The notes beneath the pieces are model-generated. The model was not told the DNA's origin, ran no database searches, and was given only the letters and a program-made list of their open reading frames with translations. The translations under genes and the position numbers were made by a program. From contig CAVNZM010000011.1 in assembly GCA_963693365.1 (NCBI GenBank), forward strand, positions 7,006,001 through 7,070,000: 64,000 bases of DNA. The letters are read 5' to 3'. The DNA comes from Amoebidium appalachense (lineage: Eukaryota; Ichthyosporea). This document shows positions 23,535 to 36,256 of this stretch, one piece after another (position 1 is the stretch's first letter; every line of letters starts with the position of its first letter).

Positions 23535-23628
23535 GGCAACTCGAGATAGAGAATCAGATAGTGTGAAGAGTGACTTGCTTGGGAGAGCGGTTGTGATGTA
23601 CTGTATTAATTTTGTCTCTTTGTTGCAG
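21893..23628. other. Intergenic stretch
   Basis: T-rich then G-rich sequence to 22100 and AATAAA near 22173. Unique AT-rich DNA to 23160 shows no supported exon. A GGCCACTATAAAACC word near 23159 could be a TATA box. An A-run, interrupted (GT)n (23250-23385) and a G-run (23492-23533) follow. Confidence 0.4.
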
Positions 23629-23881
23629 CGGACCGCGAACCCGTGGAAGGGATGGACCCGGAGTTGCGTCGAGAGGCGGGCAAGGAGCCCATGTGTGACA
23701 ACTCACCCCCCACCGGCTGCTACGACGGCGGCAAACAATGAAGATGACTGGGCCCCAAAAGGCCCAGTTCTGTGCACTGCCACGAGGGGGGAGAAACAGC
23801 ACCACCGTGTACCTCACAAAGGCAGTGGTGAGGCTTATTCAGACGTCGGTGGAAACGGATGGCGTGTGCTTCATTCAGTAG
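23629..23881 (+). CDS. Coding block with two overlapping frames
   Basis: Acceptor TTTGTTGCAG at 23628. The frame entered after two bases reads DREPVEGMDPELRREAGKEP and CDNSPPTGCYDGGKQ with high GC at third positions, and stops at TGA 23739-23741. An ATG at 23738 overlaps that stop (ATGA) and opens the -1 frame for 47 codons to TAG 23879-23881, including STTVYLTKAVVRLIQTSVET and DGVCFIQ. Both parts look like protein. Either one exon carries a frameshift (sequencing indel, mutation or programmed -1 shift) or two short frames are stacked. A third frame is also open but less convincing. No upstream exon was found. Confidence 0.4.
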
Positions 23882-25989
23882 AGGGTGCTACGGAAATGAT
23901 TGGTGGAGTTTCAAAGTTTTGCTTGGTGGTGGTGGTGGTGGTTCCGCGAGGGAGGGGGGGGGGGGGGGGGGGAGGAGGAGTCTGTATGTTAGTGTATTCT
24001 ATTTGTGGTGTGGTTGGGGGGGAGGGGGGAGGGGGGGTATCAAGCGTATATTTGGGCTGAAGACATGGCCGCTTCATTGAAAATGATTCGTAGTACACTG
24101 TAAATACCGTGGAATTAGGGTGGGATATCCTGTATCTAAGCCGGTCAACACTCACCACCCTGAGATGATGCAATCTAGATTCGCGAAGTACATCATATTG
24201 GGCTACTATGCCGCCTGGGATGTTTTTCTTTTTTTCTTCCTGTGGTGGGGGGGTTGGGGGGAGGGGGGGGGATGTTTATCGACACTATAAAAACCTTTGG
24301 TTCTGTTTAAGAAGAGTAGGAAGCAGGCGGGGCAGGGGGCTTCGATTTCCAGTAACTGGAAACGCATGATATCACTGAAACGTAGCTCCTACATAATTAA
24401 TTGGCCTCCAAACTAAATAGAGTTCCGCAGTTTGGCAGTATCGAAGTGTGTTCTTGTCTTAATTTTTGCATTGTTGAAGTCTTATTTGCACACTGAATAT
24501 CGGCAAACAATGCCCTGTGGTGGCTAACGCATGCTGTTGCGTATGCTTGTGTGCAACCCAAAGTGATGCATAAAGCATTTCTTGAACACTTCGCTATAGA
24601 CTGAGCAGCATATGTGCAACGTCTCTTATAGATCAGAGCACCCGATGCAGGCGCGTGATTGTCTGTGTGCTTTCCCAATAGCTCGTTACTCCACATATGG
24701 TAGGTGAAAAGCCGCAACTGTTCGAGGGATGTGTTCACAGACCTTTACATTTCCCCTTGCGCGAGATCACATGGCATCCTTCTTCTCTGCTTGGTAAAAC
24801 TGAACTTCAAAAAACATGTGTAAGTGGCTTCAGCAATAAATATCAAATTTATGAAAAGAAGTGGACCTTTTCCATTCGCTGTTAAACCCGGCCCGTTTCA
24901 CAACTCCAGCATCCAGATCCCGCGTCCATCGATCTGCCACTCAGTCAAAATCTCAGGTGCCTTTTATGCATCTGGCTGCAGGGCTCGCAGGGATGTGCAT
25001 GTATATAGGGAAGAAGCATTACTCGCTTGCCCATCCACGAAGCAGTGTTTCTATTTTGAGCTGCCAAGCAAAGAAAAGGGTATAAGCTTTGCAAACTAGT
25101 CGGAACGGGAAGGTGTCGTACAAATAGACTGAAACTGAGCCCAGCTGCAGCTGATAGTAAACCCGACCCTCATTTGCAAAGTGATCAACGATGTGTGGTG
25201 GTTGGAAGAACGAGTAATCGCTCTTGGAGTGATGGGCCGTGGTGAGGGTAGACCCTCATTTGCAAAGTGATCAACGATGTGTGGTGGTTGGAAGAACGAG
25301 TAATCGCTCTTGGAGTGATGGGCCGTGGTGGGGGTAAGTAAGACCCAACATAGCTGAGTGAGACTGCACGGCTAAGTGTCAGTTTCCCGATATCACTCTC
25401 CGTGAACGTGGAAGTTTTTTAATTTGACTGCCATTTATTCCTTGTTTATGATCCAGTATGGGCGTTTGCTTTATACGATAGCCTTGTCCTGGATAAACCT
25501 AGAAGCGATTTACTAATGTAAACCCATAATACTAACAGGGAACTAACATTTGCACGGCTACACATACTCGCTACATCATACACTTCAGCAACACGTAACG
25601 GTCACACTGTCCATCCAAGGAGAACTCACTTTGTACGCCGTCTACACCTCTCTGTAAACTACTTTGCTTGTCGCAAGCATACCACGCCCAACTTCTGAGG
25701 CTCTCTCTCTCTCTGAAAGACGGAATCTCTCTCAAAATATAGAACAAAGTCACCGTTTCCAACGTGGTTCCGTGCTGGCGGCTAGAGCACTTTACCAAAA
25801 GAGGTGAGGACATGTGTGAGTTCCAAAAGAGGTGACACCTTCCTTTTGTGTGTTAACGTTTGGGTCTCGTAGTTAGTCTGTCCTCATGACGTCATTTATC
25901 ACTACAACATCAATGTATCATAGTCTGGAAAGGGCCTAAGCTAGGCATTAAAGATTTGCACTTTAGACTATTACCGAGAGGCGGAATGC
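23882..25989. other. Intergenic stretch before SHMT
   Basis: A G-rich patch (23950-24040), then mostly unique AT-rich DNA. Open frames such as 24397-24738 (-) and 25571-25813 (-) lack splice context and coding-like composition. The only clear structure is the 86-bp duplication at 25165. Confidence 0.45.
25165..25336. repeat. Tandem 86-bp duplication
   Basis: GACCCTCATTTGCAAAGTGA starts at 25165 and again at 25251. The two copies are almost identical over 86 bp (one A/G difference near the end), implying a recent duplication. Confidence 0.9.
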
Positions 25990-25997
25990 GCTATGAA

Positions 25998-26267
25998 CCA
26001 ATCGGAGTACGTTTCCTTTCTGCCTGGCCACAACGTGTGAGTCACTGATGCACCAGAGCACTTATGATTCTAATTGGTCCGTCAATAAATACGGACGTGT
26101 TTAATTGGATTAAAAATTGTTAGGCTTATATCATTGGACATCTATCACTTGGGCTACTTACCCATTGTCGTGGTTTTATCCGATTCGGTGACTACAAAAA
26201 GCCGAAGCAACACAACAGACGTTCGCTAAGACCGTCGCAAGCTGCCTGGGTGTCCTCTCTCTCAAAG
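25998..26267 (+). promoter_or_regulatory. SHMT promoter and 5' UTR exon
   Basis: CCAAT at 25998-26002 and ATTGG at 26073-26077. The 5' UTR exon ends in CTCTCTCAAAG at 26267 with a GTAAGG donor; its intron ends at the TCCGTCCAG acceptor at 26455, just before the ATG. No canonical TATA box. Confidence 0.55.
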
Positions 26268-26469
26268 GTAAGGCCAGAAACATGACGATGTCACTCATGT
26301 GAAAGAGCTTTTCTCGGCTTTGAGTTCAGTAATTACATGCTACCTACATAGCTTTATTTTGAAGCTGCTGTAGAAGCAAGGAAGACGTTGTATGCTTGAG
26401 CATGTTGGGATTGGTTTCATGTTTCTCCCTCTAAACCTTCCTCTTCTCCGTCCAGGACTTCGGCCGAAA

Positions 26470-28204
26470 ATGTTGTCTGCACAGTCTCTCCGCCAGGTGG
26501 CTAAGGCCCTTGCCCAGCCCCGCGTGGCCGGCATGGCCGCCACTATTGCACGCCGGACAGTGAGCCACCTTCACGGTGTGCCTGTACGTACCCATATCCT
26601 CCCTCCCCGTGTCTATGCATCTGTCAACTACGTCCTTTATGACAACAGCCTTTGTCGTTCCTTCCCTAATATGCCTTTTTCTCCCATCATCTTTCAAGAG
26701 GTAATCATATTCGACCGAGTTGACGGAACGACACGAATGGCCGTTGTTACGACCATGAGCTTGCATAGGGCTGCCTTGCTCCTGTCCAGCCCTGCTCAAA
26801 GTCCTCCTCTTACTTCCGTTCCCCTCTTCCGCCCTCCCTTCCCCCCTCCTCTCCCTCCCTCTCCCCCCCCCCTCCTCTTCCTCTCACAAGGCTTCGTCTT
26901 CTGTCCCCTCTTCTCCCCCCTTTTACATAAGCTGTAGCTCCTGGTGACCCCTCCACGCCTTACCACACAGACCTCCGGCTTTATCCTTAATTGTTTGTAC
27001 ACTTGACTCGCTTGTAATTTCACACGACCGTTCTTTTTGTAGCTTCTGAATGGACTCCCAACTCATTTTGCCCACCCATTCCTAGGACCCCATGTTGAAC
27101 AAGCCGCTTGCCGAAGTTGACCCCGAGATTGCCGAGCTGATTGAGAAGGAGAAGAACCGCCAGTGGAGGGGTCTGGAGCTTATTGCCTCCGAGAACTTCA
27201 CCTCTTCCGCCGTTATGGAGGCCAACGGCTCCTGCCTCACAAACAAATACTCCGAGGGTGTGTGCTCTCCCTTTTCCTCTCTTCTTTCGCACACGCATAC
27301 ACTTTCTCTCTCTCTCTGTGTGTGTGTGTCTCTCCCCCCCGCCTCCCCCCCTCCCCCTTGCTGCCACACCTGTCTTTATTCACCCCTCAACCCCCTTTCC
27401 CCTTTACCCTCTTATTGCCTCCCTTTTTAACCTCACATAACGGACTTCCCCACCCATCCTCCCTCCTTCCTTGCACCACCCCCACCCCATCCATGCAGCT
27501 CCCCTTCCTTCCTTCCCCCCCCTCTCCCCACCCCCCCCCCACCCCCACCCCACCCCTCTCCCAAAACTCATCCCTCTCCCCCTCTCCCCGCTTTAGTTTG
27601 CATCCGCTTCCTTGCCTTCCAACCTGTCCCCTCCCCTTTTTCTTATCCAAATCGTGTTTCCCCTACACAGGTCTTCCGGGCCAGCGCTACTATGGCGGCA
27701 ACGAGTATGTGGACCAGGTGGAGGAGATTTGCCAGAAACGTGCCCTCCAGTGCTACCGCCTGCAGCCTGACCGCTGGGGTGTCAACGTGCAGCCGTACTC
27801 AGGTGTGTGTGTGTGTGTGTGGTTGTTGGAAGGGGTGTGGGGAAGAGGGGGGGGGGGGGGGAGGGGGATAGGTTGAAAGGGGACTCGTTGTGTTGATGAG
27901 GAAGAGGAAAGAGTGACACTGATATTTGGAGACGGATACGACAGGAGGGAGGGGGAGGGGAAGTGGAAGGGGAATGGGGTGATGGGGATGTAGGTGGGGT
28001 TCAGGAGAAGGACGAGAGGGTATGGTGTATTCTGTTTTGTAAACCACGGCACCCCACTTACACCACACACATCTTGCAGGCAGCACGGCCAACTTTGCCG
28101 CATACACCGGCATGCTCAAACCCTTTGACCGCCTGATGGGCCTCGACCTGCCCTCTGGTGGCCAGTATGTTTCCTCTGCCTCCCCTCCCCCGCCCGCCTC
28201 CCCC

Positions 28205-28253
<49 letters not shown>

Positions 28254-29169
28254 CCTCCTCCCTTTGAGCACCATATTTTGCGAAATCGATACTGTTTTTG
28301 TTTTTCATGAATGTTTACTTCATGCTTTCGTATTCTTCCCCCCCCCCCCCCCCCCCCCCTCCCCCCCCCCCCCCCCCCCCCACCACCACCACCACCACCA
28401 CCACCACCCTGCATCGTGTTATCCGTTTGTTCTTGTGTACTTCGTACTTTTTGACGCATTCAAACCCCCCCCCCCCCCCCCCCCACCACCACCACCACCA
28501 CCCTGCATCGTGTTATCCGTTTGTTCTTGTGTACTTCGTACTTTTTGACGCATTCAAACCCCCCCCCCCCCCCCCCCCCCCCCCACCACCACCACCACCA
28601 CTTGCAATATGGTTGCATGGATTTAGAGCTTTTGGATCGATACTCTACTTAAGTTTGTGTGTCATTCCCGTTGTTTTCCGTAGGCATACACATGATTTCC
28701 AAGGTTGTGCTGCCAAAGAGTCTTGCAAATATCACACATGCATGGGAAAGCAATCAACTCACCGCCACCTCTCCTACCCCCGCAGTTTGACCCACGGCTA
28801 TGCCACCGCCAAGAAGAAGCTGTCTGCTTCCTCCATCTATTTCACCTCCACCCCCTACCAGACCAACCCCGTATGTCGCCCCCCCCCCCCCCCCCCCCCA
28901 CTCCTGGGCCGGTCTAAGACGTGTTCTTTCCTCCTTTGCCAACCCCCCTCTCACCCTCCCCCCCCCCCCCCCCCCCCCTCTCCCCCCCCTCCCTCCCTAA
29001 TCCTGCCCCCTCCCTCTCCCCTCCCTTTCCCACAGTGGCCTTTGTATGTTTCCAGCCCACCTTTGTTTTTGACTTTTTGCCGACAAACAAATCTTCAACC
29101 GCCGACACTTTTGTGACAAACCTACCCACACTTCCCAAGAACCCCTGTTCCGCATTCAAAACCCCCCCC

Positions 29170-29200
<31 letters not shown>

Positions 29201-29443
29201 ACACTCCCACCCACCCACCCACCCATCCACCCCCCCACACACACACACACCCACACACACACACACTCACACTCACCTTTCCCACCCCGTTCTTCCCAGG
29301 AGACTGGTCTTGTCAACTACGAGCAGATCGAGGCCACTGCCAAGGTCTTCCGGCCCAACCTGATTGTGTGCGGTGGCAGTGCCTACCCCCGCGACTGGGA
29401 CTATGCACGCCTCAGAAAGGTATTCCCATCATTCCCCCCCCCC

Positions 29444-29474
<31 letters not shown>

Positions 29475-30359
29475 ACACATACAGGCTCACATACACATGC
29501 ACAGACACGCTCACGTCACTCCAGCCCACCTTATTGTGCGAAACGTCTTCTTTACCAACTCCTAAACACTTTTTTGCTTCCCCCTGCCAATGTCCCCCCC
29601 CCCCACACACACATCTTCACCGTTTTGCTCACCTTGCTTGCATAAGCAACCCTGCTCGTCTTTGATCAAGACGGGTTGACCCTCCCAAGTTCAGTTGATG
29701 CTGCTGTCTGAGTTGGAGAGTCGTATATACGCGGGCTAAGGGGTCGAACCTCAGACGCAATTGATGACTTGGGCCCTCCCTGAGGATGGACTCTGCTTAT
29801 AACGCATACTGTGCGTATGGCTGATGTTGCATACTTGAATGTTTGCCTTTGCATGTGTCCTTCGTGTATGCGTACTTCGTACCGTGTTCCGCATTCAAAC
29901 CCCCCCAGTCTTCTTTCAGAGGTGTCCTTTCAGAACGTCTAGACCACTGTGTGGACACCGCTTTACTTCCATGCAACCGGGCATGGTTGCTCTGTGTCGT
30001 GCATCTGTAAGCACATACACATTTTTCGCTGCACTGCATTAGTTTGCACACACATCTTCACCGTTTTGCTCACCTTGCTTGCATAAGCAACCCTGCTCGT
30101 CTTTGATCAAGACGGGTTGACCCTCCCAAGTTCAGTTGATGCTGCTGTCTGAGTTGGAGAATCGTATATACGCGGGCTAAAGGGGTCGAAACTCAGACGC
30201 AATTGATGACTTGGGCCCTCCCTCAGGATGGGCTCTGACGCATACTGTGCGCATGGCTGATGTTGCATACTTGAATGTTTGCCTTTGCATGTGTCCTTCG
30301 TGTATGCGTACTTCGTACCGTGTTCCGCATTCAAACCCCCCCCCCCCCCCCCTCTCTCC

Positions 30360-30400
<41 letters not shown>

Positions 30401-30597
30401 ATCCCTCCCCCCCCCCCCCCCCCCCCCCCCCTTCTTTGCAACCTGACTCATGCTGTGCTTTGCAGATTGCCGATGCGCACGACGCCTACCTGATGATGGA
30501 CATGGCACACATCAGCGGCCTGGTGGCTGCCCAGGAGCAGAACGACCCGTTCCAGTACTGCGATGTCGTCACAACCACCACCCACAAGGTATGCACG

Positions 30598-30650
<53 letters not shown>

Positions 30651-31255
30651 AGACACAGACACACACACAGACACACACACAGACACACACACAGCCCACT
30701 GACAATTGCTCCTCGCCCACATATGCTTCCTTCTGTCCTTGTACCCAATCGAGTCCCGTCTTTTCTAGATCCCCCCCCCCCCCCCCCCCCCCCGGTGCCC
30801 GATCTACAATCGCTTTTCTATATCCCCCTTATCCCCCTCCCCCCAACCTCCCACGTACACGTACACACACCATCACTAACAACCCCCTCTCCCCTTCCCC
30901 CCCCCCCCCCCCCCCCCCCCCCCCACCCCCTTCCCCTCCCCTTTCCCCAAACAGACCATCCGTGGTCCCCGTGCCGGTCTCATCTTTTACCGCAAGACCA
31001 GCGACAAGGCCGACCGTCTGTTTGACCTTGAGAGCCGCATCAATGCCGCTGTGTTCCCCGGCTGCCAGGGTGGCCCCCACAACAACACCATTGCCGGCAT
31101 TGCAGTGGCACTCAAGCAGGCCATGACCCCCGAGTACAAGGCTTATGCGGTTCAGCTGCGCAAGAACGCACAGACGGTGTGTGGGCGCCGTTGTGAAATG
31201 ATTTCTTTTGTCTTTTTTCTTTTCTTTTTCTTTCTTTCTTTTCTCTCTGTCTCTT

Positions 31256-31287
<32 letters not shown>

Positions 31288-31673
31288 TTTTTCCCCGCAT
31301 GTCTGACCCCCTCTTTGCAAGCCTTTTTTCAGTCAGAATCCCCTTATCCCCCCCCCCCACCCCCCCCCACCCCCCCCCCCCCCCCCCCCCCCTCGTATAA
31401 CACAGAATTCTCAGTCAGAACCAGATCCTCGCCCTCCCCCCTCCCCCCTCCCCCCCCCCCCCCCAAAAAAAAAAAGAATTCTCAGTCAGAACCAGATCCT
31501 CGCCCTCCCCCCTCCCCCCCCCCCCCCCCCAAAAAAAAAAATAAAATAAAGAAATGAACGTGCACACACGGTGTTTTGTCAAGACTCAAGAGATCCTCAC
31601 GTTTCGTTGGCTTATCTGTATACTGACTATGTTTCCCCCTGGTTCTCCCCTCCATCACATAAACACGCACGCG

Positions 31674-31732
<59 letters not shown>

Positions 31733-32332
31733 CTTGCCGGGCGGCTGCAGGAGCACGGCTACACCCTCGTGACCGGTGGCACTGACAACCACTGTGTGCT
31801 CTGGGATGTTCGCCCACAGGGCCTCACTGGCTCCAAGCTCGAGAAACTCTTTGAGCATGCTAGGTGAGGGGAGTGGTGGGCAAATTGTCACTTGAATGGT
31901 GTTTGGAGAGGAAGAACGGGCAGCATCGGAGAAAGCAAGGTGGAGATGGTCATTTTGGCTTTGGGCTACTTTTACATGCACACGCACGACCATATACTGG
32001 CATGCATGCACACACCACACACACACGCTCACATTATTTGCGATATCTACATTGGCGTGATCCGTTGTAATACAAATGTGTACTCCGTGAGGGGGCCCCT
32101 CTGTATCACGTTCTAACCCATTCCCCCCATTTTTTTCACAGTGTGACGATCAACAAGAACTCTGTGCCCAAGGACACCAGTGCTCTGTCCCCCGGTGGGA
32201 TCCGTCTGGGCACTGCAGCTCTGACGTCACGTGGGTTCCAGGAGGCCGAGTTCAAGCAGGTGGCCGACTACCTGCACAGGGGGGTGCAGATTGCCATCCA
32301 GGTCCAGGTGGGTGCACACACACACACACACA

Positions 32333-32376
<44 letters not shown>

Positions 32377-32431
32377 GGGTAGGGGGAGGTGTGGACACTC
32401 AGGGGGAGAAAGAGGGATATAGACAAAACGG

Positions 32432-32492
<61 letters not shown>

Positions 32493-32857
32493 TCCTGTTA
32501 CCTAAGTATTTTTTCACTCTTCCACTGCCTTGTGCCTGGCACAAGAGAGATGCATGATATTGCAAGGTGCCTTGCATGAATGTAACACATTTTCTGTTTT
32601 CTGTTACCTACATGCACACGCGTGTATTCTGTTACCTACATGTACACGCATGCACACACACACACACACACACCGCACTCTCCTGATGCTAACCTGCTTT
32701 TGCCACACAGAAAACCTCTGGCAAGAAGCTTTCCGACTTCCTGAACGCACTCCCGGGCAACAAGGACATTGAGGCTCTTAAGAACGATGTGGAGAGCATG
32801 TGCAGCAAGTTCGGCATGCCCGGCTGGGACGTTAACAGCATGAAGTACAAGCTGTAA
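26470..32857 (+). CDS. SHMT: Serine hydroxymethyltransferase, mitochondrial type
   Basis: PLP enzyme that converts serine plus tetrahydrofolate to glycine plus 5,10-methylene-THF. Coding exons: 26470-26583, 27086-27257, 27671-27802, 28080-28164, 28786-28870, 29300-29419, 30466-30588, 30955-31176, 31733-31863, 32142-32307, 32711-32857; 1497 nt, 498 aa, all phases match, all GT-AG. Residues 1-38 ([20 protein letters not shown] and on) are basic, Ser/Ala-rich and lack acids, as in a mitochondrial presequence. Family landmarks: [58 protein letters not shown] with the Schiff-base Lys at 277, [28 protein letters not shown] stop follows the MPGW C-terminal motif region. Introns hold poly-C and (CA)n. 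The gene appears intact. Confidence 0.97.
28379..28604 (+). repeat. Tandem repeats in SHMT intron
   Basis: (CCA)n, then CCCTGCATCGTGTTATCCGT, GTACTTCGTAC, GACGCATTCAAAC and a C-run. The block occurs twice in full (from about 28379 and about 28484), and a third (CCA)n begins at 28584. Confidence 0.85.
29606..30335 (+). repeat. Duplicated ~300-bp segment in SHMT intron
   Basis: About 29606-29906 and 30046-30335 are near-identical, from ACATCTTCACCGTTTTGC through GACGGGTTGACCC to GTACTTCGTACCGTG and GCATTCAAAC with a C-run. One copy has small deletions. The unique spacer is about 140 bp. Confidence 0.9.
31400..31545 (+). repeat. Tandem duplication in SHMT intron
   Basis: GAATTCTCAGTCAGAACC plus AGATCCTCGCCC, a C-run and an A-run occur twice (from about 31406 and 31476). 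Confidence 0.85.
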
Positions 32858-33985
32858 ATGTTGTTTAGTTTCCGTTCTAAAGTTTACGGTTGCTGTCCCA
32901 TACTTGCCATAAATAGGCAAAGGCTCTCTTAATTTGTTTGTGTTTTTTTATTCGATGTATGGGGTTGGGTACCCCCGACAGAGAGGGGGGGGGGGGGGGG
33001 GGGGGGATTTGGCGGTGAATGTAATTGAGCAATTTAGTGTGCGTACGTGCATGAGAATGAAACGATTGACATCAGAAACTAATTTTCTTTTTGTTGTTTT
33101 TTAGGCCCCCAATTTCACTAGAGGAGTGGGGGTTTGTTGGGATTTTTTGGGAGCAGGGAGCACGAATGTAACACTAAAGGGAGGGGGGGTTAAAGCTGTC
33201 AGGCGCACAGTGTGTTGCCTTCGTAATCTGCCTAACTTTGCAGAGTATATATAGACTCGTATGAGTCACATATATGGCAGCCATATTGTGAAATAAATAG
33301 TCTTCAATTGCACAGCCACAGCCTACAGCAAAGTGTTTCGGACTTGTACTGACTTCTTGCATGTGCCTAATGTCATACCTGAAAGGGTATCATCATTTGT
33401 CGTTAAGATGTGTTAGCATACTAATTTAGGTGCCATAAACCAATGGCATAGGTCCTCAGCTGGGATGGTAAGATGTGCACAGGGTATATGCTTTGGTGGG
33501 ATCACAGTGACATTTATTGTAGTGTTGGCCGCCTCGCATGTTGTGCTCTCCACACAACTTTAGATGGGTCTCCCTCGCATCCTTTTTTTTTTTGGTTTTG
33601 AAAATATATGTGCACGTGGGCTCATATTAAACTTGTGCACGTTATAATCCCCCAGCACTTCCTTTTTGTCGCTGAATGAAAGCGTTAAAGCTGCTGTGTG
33701 CAACTGTGGCCTCAGCCGCAGTAGAAACCCCTTTCTGTTTCTATCCTTTTTCTCTCCTCCCTTTCTTCCCCCTCTCTCTGTTCTGTCCTCTCCCTTTCTA
33801 TCTCTCCCTGCTCGTCCCTTTCTTGCTCCTCCCTTTCTCTCGGCACTTCCCTCATTCGATTCCTTTTACTAACGTGCCCACTTTCACCCCATACATCACC
33901 GTCGTTGGCGTGTGCCGAAACCATATCCTCACATTTGCATACCACTGGCAGGGCTGCCAAAATAATGGTTAGATAAGTGACCGTA

Positions 33986-34132
33986 TAAATAGTACCCCCC
34001 ACATGCCAGCATAATAGTACCCCCACATGCCAGCATAATAGTACCCCCCACATGCCAGCATAATAGTACCCCCACATGCCAGCATAATAGTACTCCTGCT
34101 TGCCAGCATAACAATACCCCTGCATGCCAACA
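33986..34132. repeat. About six tandem 24-25 bp units
   Basis: ATAATAGTACCCCCACATGC with CAGC repeats from about 33990 to 34132; the last two units are diverged. Confidence 0.85.
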
Positions 34133-34440
34133 TATACAAAATGAATGAATATCAGTGGGAACACAAACAGCTGGGTGTTGTGTTTCTGCTTATTTTGGAA
34201 GAATGATATACTTGCCAGACAGGTTAAAGTAAAGGGAAATAAAGTGTCCGAGGCGAAAAAAAAAACGGGGTTATACAGGCGTGTGTTGTGGGATGATAGG
34301 CACAGAAAACAGATTGTGAACATGAAAAGTAGACAATGAAAACGAAGCTTTCAAAGGGAAAGGATAAAAGTAACAAGTGCAAGACTAAAGGGTCACTGAG
34401 ATTACGGATAAAATGATGTCTGTGCGTGTGCGTGTCACGT

Positions 34441-34553
<113 letters not shown>

Positions 34554-34861
34554 ACGCGCGTGTGTGCGTGCCCGTGCGCTCGCATGAGTGGCTGGATGAG
34601 TCATGTAGTAAGTATGTGTGTGGTGTGAGTGTGTGGGTGGGTGGTGTTAGGTGGCGATGGTAGTAGTGTATGTGTATGTGTTTGTTTGGCGGGGGGAGAG
34701 GGAGGGGGAAGAGGGGGGGGAGGGGGGGGGGGAGTTGTCTACCAGAACCTATGGGACACAAAACACAAACACGTGATCGTCCACACACACTCCCTTGCAC
34801 TGGTCTACCCACCCACCCACCCACCCACCCACCCACCCACAAACCCACCTACCCAACTCAC

Positions 34862-35145
34862 CCAATAATGTCGCACGCTTTTCCACAAGAGACCGAAGGA
34901 CAGGTTTGCTCCAGGGGGCCTTCTGTGTCATGCTCTGGTAAAACCCATGGGCTTCAATACTGTCCGCATCCAGGGTTAGAAAACTCTGCAGCTATTTGGC
35001 GGCCTGCCTGATCTCCTCTGTCTTGAAACCCTGGAAAAGTTAAAGAAGTGGATCTTAATGTCTCGAAAAACAGCAGTGTCATGCATCATACAACGTGCAG
35101 TGCAGAAAACCAGGCAAGGTGGTGAAGGTGGTGGTCGTGGTGGTG

Positions 35146-35184
<39 letters not shown>

Positions 35185-35286
35185 GTGTTACAAAATATGT
35201 AAGTATGTAATTTGTGAGAGCTGAGGTTGTTCTTGAATGCCAGATGGACGGAAACAGGTTTCTGCAGTGCATCCGTACCGCATCGG

Positions 35287-35320
<34 letters not shown>

Positions 35321-35366
35321 AGGAAGCGAGTGAAAAGGGGGGGAGGGAAGGGAGGAAATGGGATCG

Positions 35367-35433
<67 letters not shown>

Positions 35434-35454
35434 GAGGGAGGGAGGGAGAGAGCT

Positions 35455-35488
<34 letters not shown>

Positions 35489-35512
35489 GAGAGAGAGAGA
35501 GAGAGAGAGAGA

Positions 35513-35547
<35 letters not shown>

Positions 35548-35771
35548 GTGCGTGCGTGTATCTGTGTGGGAGAGGGGGGGCTTACAGCAATGTTGTTGGT
35601 TGATAAGCGAGCTAGCAACAGATGACCAACATCGCGAGCACCTTGATCTTCGATCTTGTTGATCGCATCATACAATATAGAAATCTTTCTGTCGATTGAT
35701 ATTTTGTCTTTTAAAGGGTGAATTTCGGACGTGCGGATGACTTCGACCCCCATAGCCTCATCCAAAACCAT
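34862..35771 (-). pseudogene. Coding locus with an in-frame TAG, partial
   Basis: Exon 35771-35586 starts at ATG and reads MGVEVIRTSEIHPLKDKISI and then [20 protein letters not shown] up to donor GTAAGC. The next exon starts at 35030 (acceptor CTTTTCCAG) and continues GFKTEEIRQAAK, then TAG at 34994-34992, then in the same frame LQSFLTLDADSIEAHGFYQS and PWSKPVLRSLVEKRATLLG to a strong donor GTGAGT at 34861. The sequence on both sides of the TAG is equally protein-like, so the stop is either a mutation, an error or a readthrough site; a 74-aa protein ending at the TAG is the alternative. Exons beyond 34862 were not found. It lies head-to-head with the plus-strand locus at 35956. No family recognised; possibly element-derived. 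Confidence 0.5.
35280..35545. repeat. (GT)n, G-run and (GA)n block inside an intron
   Basis: (GT)n at 35287-35319 and 35369-35430, a G-run at 35456-35487, then (GA)n and (GT)n. It fills the intron between the two exons of the minus-strand locus; in the sense strand it reads (CA)n, C-run and (CT)n. Confidence 0.9.
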
Positions 35772-35955
35772 GGCCCAGTTTCCACCCAATATTTTGGCAG
35801 CATTTGCCAGTGAAACCCAGCACACACACACACTCACTTCCCCACCCACACATACAAAAAAACACACACACACCAAAAGCCCCTCCCATCCCCCCCCCCC
35901 CCCCCCCCCCCCCCCTCCAAAAAACTGTCAAATGCCTCCATGCCCACCAACACAG

Positions 35956-36222
35956 ATGTTCCAGGTTGCCCCTGTCAATGCCGCCGACCCCGACAAGTTG
36001 GCAGACCAGGTTAGGTACCGCAAGAAGACGTAAGAGGGGTGAATGGTGGAGGTTGAGTGCAACAACCATCCCTGTGGCCGCAAGTACAGCGTCGATCCGG
36101 TGACGGGCAACCCATGGGGCAACCCTGCCCTTCACCACATCATGTGCATGTCCCCCATCAACGGCGCTCCTACATCAAGAACCGCCTCAGCAGCTTCAAG
36201 ACACTAAACGTTTGTGCCCATT

Positions 36223-36256
<34 letters not shown>

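Noticed and set aside
24397-24738. 113-codon minus-strand frame
   Set aside because: Isolated, without splice signals or coding-like composition.
31560-31560. In-frame alternatives inside SHMT introns
   Set aside because: All eleven coding exons align with conserved SHMT blocks; extra frames are microsatellite translations.
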